Assembly: GCF_030915405.1 (NCBI RefSeq)
Contig: NZ_CP133262.1
Span: 806,001-870,000, forward strand
Length of the DNA: 64,000 bases
DNA from: Neobacillus nitrireducens
Lineage (GTDB): Bacteria > Bacillota > Bacilli > Bacillales > Cytobacillaceae
Direction of reading: 5' to 3'
The position numbers and the translations under genes were made by a program. Below are positions 61,651-64,000 of the stretch, piece after piece (within the stretch, counting starts at the first letter, position 1; each line of letters begins with the position of its first letter). The notes under the pieces are model-generated. The model saw only the letters and a program-made list of their open reading frames with translations. It searched no databases and was not told the origin of the DNA.

Positions 61651-63171
61651 ATGAATTTTTATTCACAACTACAAAAATGGTCTGAATTATATCCTGAAAA
61701 GACCGTTTTTTCATGCGGAAATGAGAGCCTTACATATAGGCAGCTTTATCATATGTCCGAGTCTTTAGCTTATTTTTTAGACAATCTTTTGCTAGATGAT
61801 TCTACTCCTATTGTGGTTTATGGTCACATGGAACCATTAATGCTTGTTTGTTTTTTAGCATGCGTTAAATCAGGTCATCCATATATTCCGGTTGATACAT
61901 CTATTCCAGATGAAAGAATTGCAAAAATTATAGAAGATTCTGGAGCTAAAATGATGTTGTCACCTATTGATCTGCCTCAAGTAGGTTTGGAACATCTATC
62001 CCATCCTTTGAATGGAGATCGTTTACGGGATGCACTCGTAAAGAATCAAGGAAAAACCGTTTCTTCCGAGTCATATGTTCTCAATGATGAAAACTTTTAT
62101 ATCATCTATACGTCAGGGAGCACAGGAAATCCAAAAGGTGTCCAAATTTCTTACAACAATTTAATGAGTTTTACTCACTGGATGATGAATGACTTCGGTT
62201 TAGCAAACCATCAAGTCTTTTTAAACCAAGCACCTTTTTCGTTTGATTTGTCAGTGATGGATCTGTTCCCTAGTTTATTCTTAGGAGGAACCCTTTGGAT
62301 GCTGCCCAAAGAATATGTGGCAGCGCCTAAAGAATTATTTTTATCGCTTGAAAAATCCTCCGCGAATATTTGGACATCTACTCCATCCTTTGTGGACTAT
62401 TGCTTATCGGATGAACAGTTTTCAGCAACTATACTCCCTGAATTAACAACATTTCTATTTTGTGGAGAAGCATTACCAAGTGCAACGGCTTTAAAATTGA
62501 GAAAGAGGTTCCCAAATGCCACTGTATTCAATACGTATGGTCCTACTGAATGTACAGTAGCAGCAACAAGTATCACTGTGGATGATTCTTTGATTGAAAA
62601 GTACGAATCATTGCCAATTGGCATTTCGAAAAAAGATGGCGAAGTTTATATTCTGTCAGAATCACTTGATGAACAACCAGATGGGGAAAAAGGTCAAATT
62701 GTTATAACCGGACCTCATGTGAGCAAAGGGTATTTGAATCAACCAGGTTTGACTCGTAAATCATTTTTCGTCCTCAATGGGCAGCCTGCTTATAAAACAG
62801 GAGACCTTGGCTATAAAAAAGATGGATTGCTATTTTACGCAGGAAGAATGGATTTCCAAGTGAAAGTGAATGGATACAGAATGGAGCTTGAAGAGATTGA
62901 GGCACAGCTTTCTTCCCTGCATTTAGTACAAAACGTTATGATTTTACCTAATTACAAAGACGGGAAATGCGAATTTTTAACAGCGGTGATCGTCCCAGCT
63001 TCACATAAATTCGAAAAGGAATTTCAACTTACCAGTCAGTTAAAAAAAGAACTGCGTACTCTTTTACCGCAATACATGATACCGAGAAAGTTTGTTTATC
63101 GCCCGGCTCTTCCGATGACAAATAACGGCAAGGTTGACCGCAAACGAGTATTACAAGAGGTTACTGCATGA
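61651..63171 (+). CDS. dltA: D-alanine--poly(phosphoribitol) ligase DltA
   Basis: 506 residues from ATG 61651 (AGAGGTG upstream). AMP-forming adenylation domain: FYIIYTSGSTGNPKGVQIS (P-loop), VFNTYGPTECTVAA, YKTGDLGYKKDG and the C-terminal GYRMELEEIE with MTNNGKVDRK (catalytic Lys). It activates D-alanine and loads it on DltC. Its TGA overlaps the dltB start (ATGA), showing tight coupling. Confidence 0.95.
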   Translation: MNFYSQLQKWSELYPEKTVFSCGNESLTYRQLYHMSESLAYFLDNLLLDDSTPIVVYGHMEPLMLVCFLACVKSGHPYIPVDTSIPDERIAKIIEDSGAKMMLSPIDLPQVGLEHLSHPLNGDRLRDALVKNQGKTVSSESYVLNDENFYIIYTSGSTGNPKGVQISYNNLMSFTHWMMNDFGLANHQVFLNQAPFSFDLSVMDLFPSLFLGGTLWMLPKEYVAAPKELFLSLEKSSANIWTSTPSFVDYCLSDEQFSATILPELTTFLFCGEALPSATALKLRKRFPNATVFNTYGPTECTVAATSITVDDSLIEKYESLPIGISKKDGEVYILSESLDEQPDGEKGQIVITGPHVSKGYLNQPGLTRKSFFVLNGQPAYKTGDLGYKKDGLLFYAGRMDFQVKVNGYRMELEEIEAQLSSLHLVQNVMILPNYKDGKCEFLTAVIVPASHKFEKEFQLTSQLKKELRTLLPQYMIPRKFVYRPALPMTNNGKVDRKRVLQEVTA

Positions 63172-64000
63172 CGCCCTATGCCACTTTACTTTATTTTATG
63201 ATTGTGGGCATCTTGCTTATCCCTGTCGTCGCAGCGGGATACAGGCAAAAGAGGTTAGGTGGGTATAATGCTTTCGTTACGGTTGTCATTCTCTTTCTGG
63301 CATTTGGAGCTGACCTTCACCAAGCGTATTCCCTTATGGCCTATGTCATTTGGGAGATCATCCTTGTTTCTGTTTATTTACGGTATCGATCAAAGCAAAA
63401 TTCGTCACTGGTCTTTTATCTAGCTATTTTTCTATCCATCATCCCTTTATTGTTAATAAAAATCTTGCCTGCCTTCGAATTGAATAACTGGTTTGGCTTT
63501 TTAGGAATTTCTTATTTAACCTTTAAAAATATTCAAATGGTCATTGATATTCGAGATGGCTCGTTAAAATCTTTAACCTTAAAAGAACAGCTTTCGTTTT
63601 TATTGTTTTTTCCAACCATTTCCTCCGGTCCAATCGACCGGTACAAACGTTTTAAAAAGGATATAGACACCGTACCTTCCGGAGAAGAGTATCATGAGCT
63701 TCTTTATAAGGGAATTAATAAGATATTTTTAGGCTTTTTATATAAATTTATTATCGGATTTCTCATCAATAGTAAATTAATTTCAACACTTTTTATCCAA
63801 AACCATACGCTGCTATCCGATATTAGTTATATGTATTTGTACAGTTTATATTTATTTTTTGACTTTGCAGGATACAGCAACTTTGCCATCGGTTTCAGCT
63901 ATATTATGGGGGTTAAAACGCCTGAAAACTTTAATCTTCCTTTTTTGAGCAGAAATATTAAAGACTTTTGGAACCGTTGGCATATGTCACTTTCATTTTG
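63168..64000 (+). CDS. dltB: DltB membrane-bound O-acyltransferase (partial)
   Basis: 278 codons to the window edge; the 3' end is missing. MBOAT family with many spans; PTISSGPIDRYKRFKKDI, FFDFAGYSNFAIGFSYIMG and DFWNRWHMSLSFW, with the catalytic His in the last, are all typical of DltB. It moves D-alanyl groups across the membrane for addition to teichoic acids. dltC and dltD should follow outside the window. Confidence 0.93.
   Translation, partial: MTPYATLLYFMIVGILLIPVVAAGYRQKRLGGYNAFVTVVILFLAFGADLHQAYSLMAYVIWEIILVSVYLRYRSKQNSSLVFYLAIFLSIIPLLLIKILPAFELNNWFGFLGISYLTFKNIQMVIDIRDGSLKSLTLKEQLSFLLFFPTISSGPIDRYKRFKKDIDTVPSGEEYHELLYKGINKIFLGFLYKFIIGFLINSKLISTLFIQNHTLLSDISYMYLYSLYLFFDFAGYSNFAIGFSYIMGVKTPENFNLPFLSRNIKDFWNRWHMSLSF

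Overview
The window looks like the chromosome of a low-GC, Gram-positive, endospore-forming type of bacterium, most likely a Bacillaceae member. The grounds are an AT-rich background, strong AGGAGG-type ribosome binding sites, TTG and GTG starts, TPP and PyrR-type leader elements, DUF3231 and YkvA-type genes, a KinA/KinE-like sensor kinase and the start of a dltXAB operon. The genus cannot be settled from this sequence alone. No rRNA, tRNA, prophage or CRISPR array was seen.

Layout. 0-2.3 kb (minus): TPP-riboswitch operon for uptake of a thiamine precursor (thiY-like lipoprotein, thiamine-binding protein, thiX-like permease cut by the window edge). 2.3-6.8 kb (minus): amino-acid type ABC transporter, M20 amidohydrolase and a truncated second hydrolase. 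7.2-10.7 kb: a P-loop ATPase, then a PadR / DUF1048 / drug-type ABC exporter operon that is partly broken (nonsense codon in the permease, decayed second DUF1048 gene). 10.9-14 kb: lipoprotein nuclease and an IS1341-type TnpB element. 13.6-15.8 kb: HAD nucleotidase plus MFS transporter behind what looks like a PyrR attenuator. 15.8-24.4 kb: DUF2357/PD-(D/E)XK protein, HemK-like methyltransferase, M29 aminopeptidase, DHFR-like protein, a 52-bp tandem-repeat array, rhodanese, and several remnants of genes whose intact copies lie nearby. 24.4-31.1 kb (minus): a signalling block of hybrid kinase, CheR, REC-PAS-kinase and anchored sugar-binding-like protein.

34.5-40.6 kb is the most interesting part: a double arsenic locus. 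One side has arsI (C-As lyase family) and a divergent arsR plus a tiny Cys-rich protein, all with matching AT-rich dyads. The other is an operon arsR-acr3-arsC-arsD-arsA that continues into a HesB/IscA-like gene with an in-frame TGA where the family has its active-site Cys, followed at the right distance by a perfect 7-bp hairpin. I read this as a selenocysteine codon with a bacterial SECIS. An IS110 element with a long non-coding left end, a candidate bridge RNA, sits next to the ars promoter.

42-61 kb holds mostly single accessory genes (MFS, MocR, PNPOx-like, VOC, DHFR-like, CPA1 antiporter, AdhR/AdhA pair, small membrane and stress proteins) separated by many copies of a roughly 100-bp terminator-bearing dispersed repeat. 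61.5-64 kb begins a dlt operon for D-alanylation of teichoic acids (dltX, dltA, partial dltB). A second dispersed repeat with four short hairpins occurs once near 22.5 kb and once inverted near 56.4 kb.
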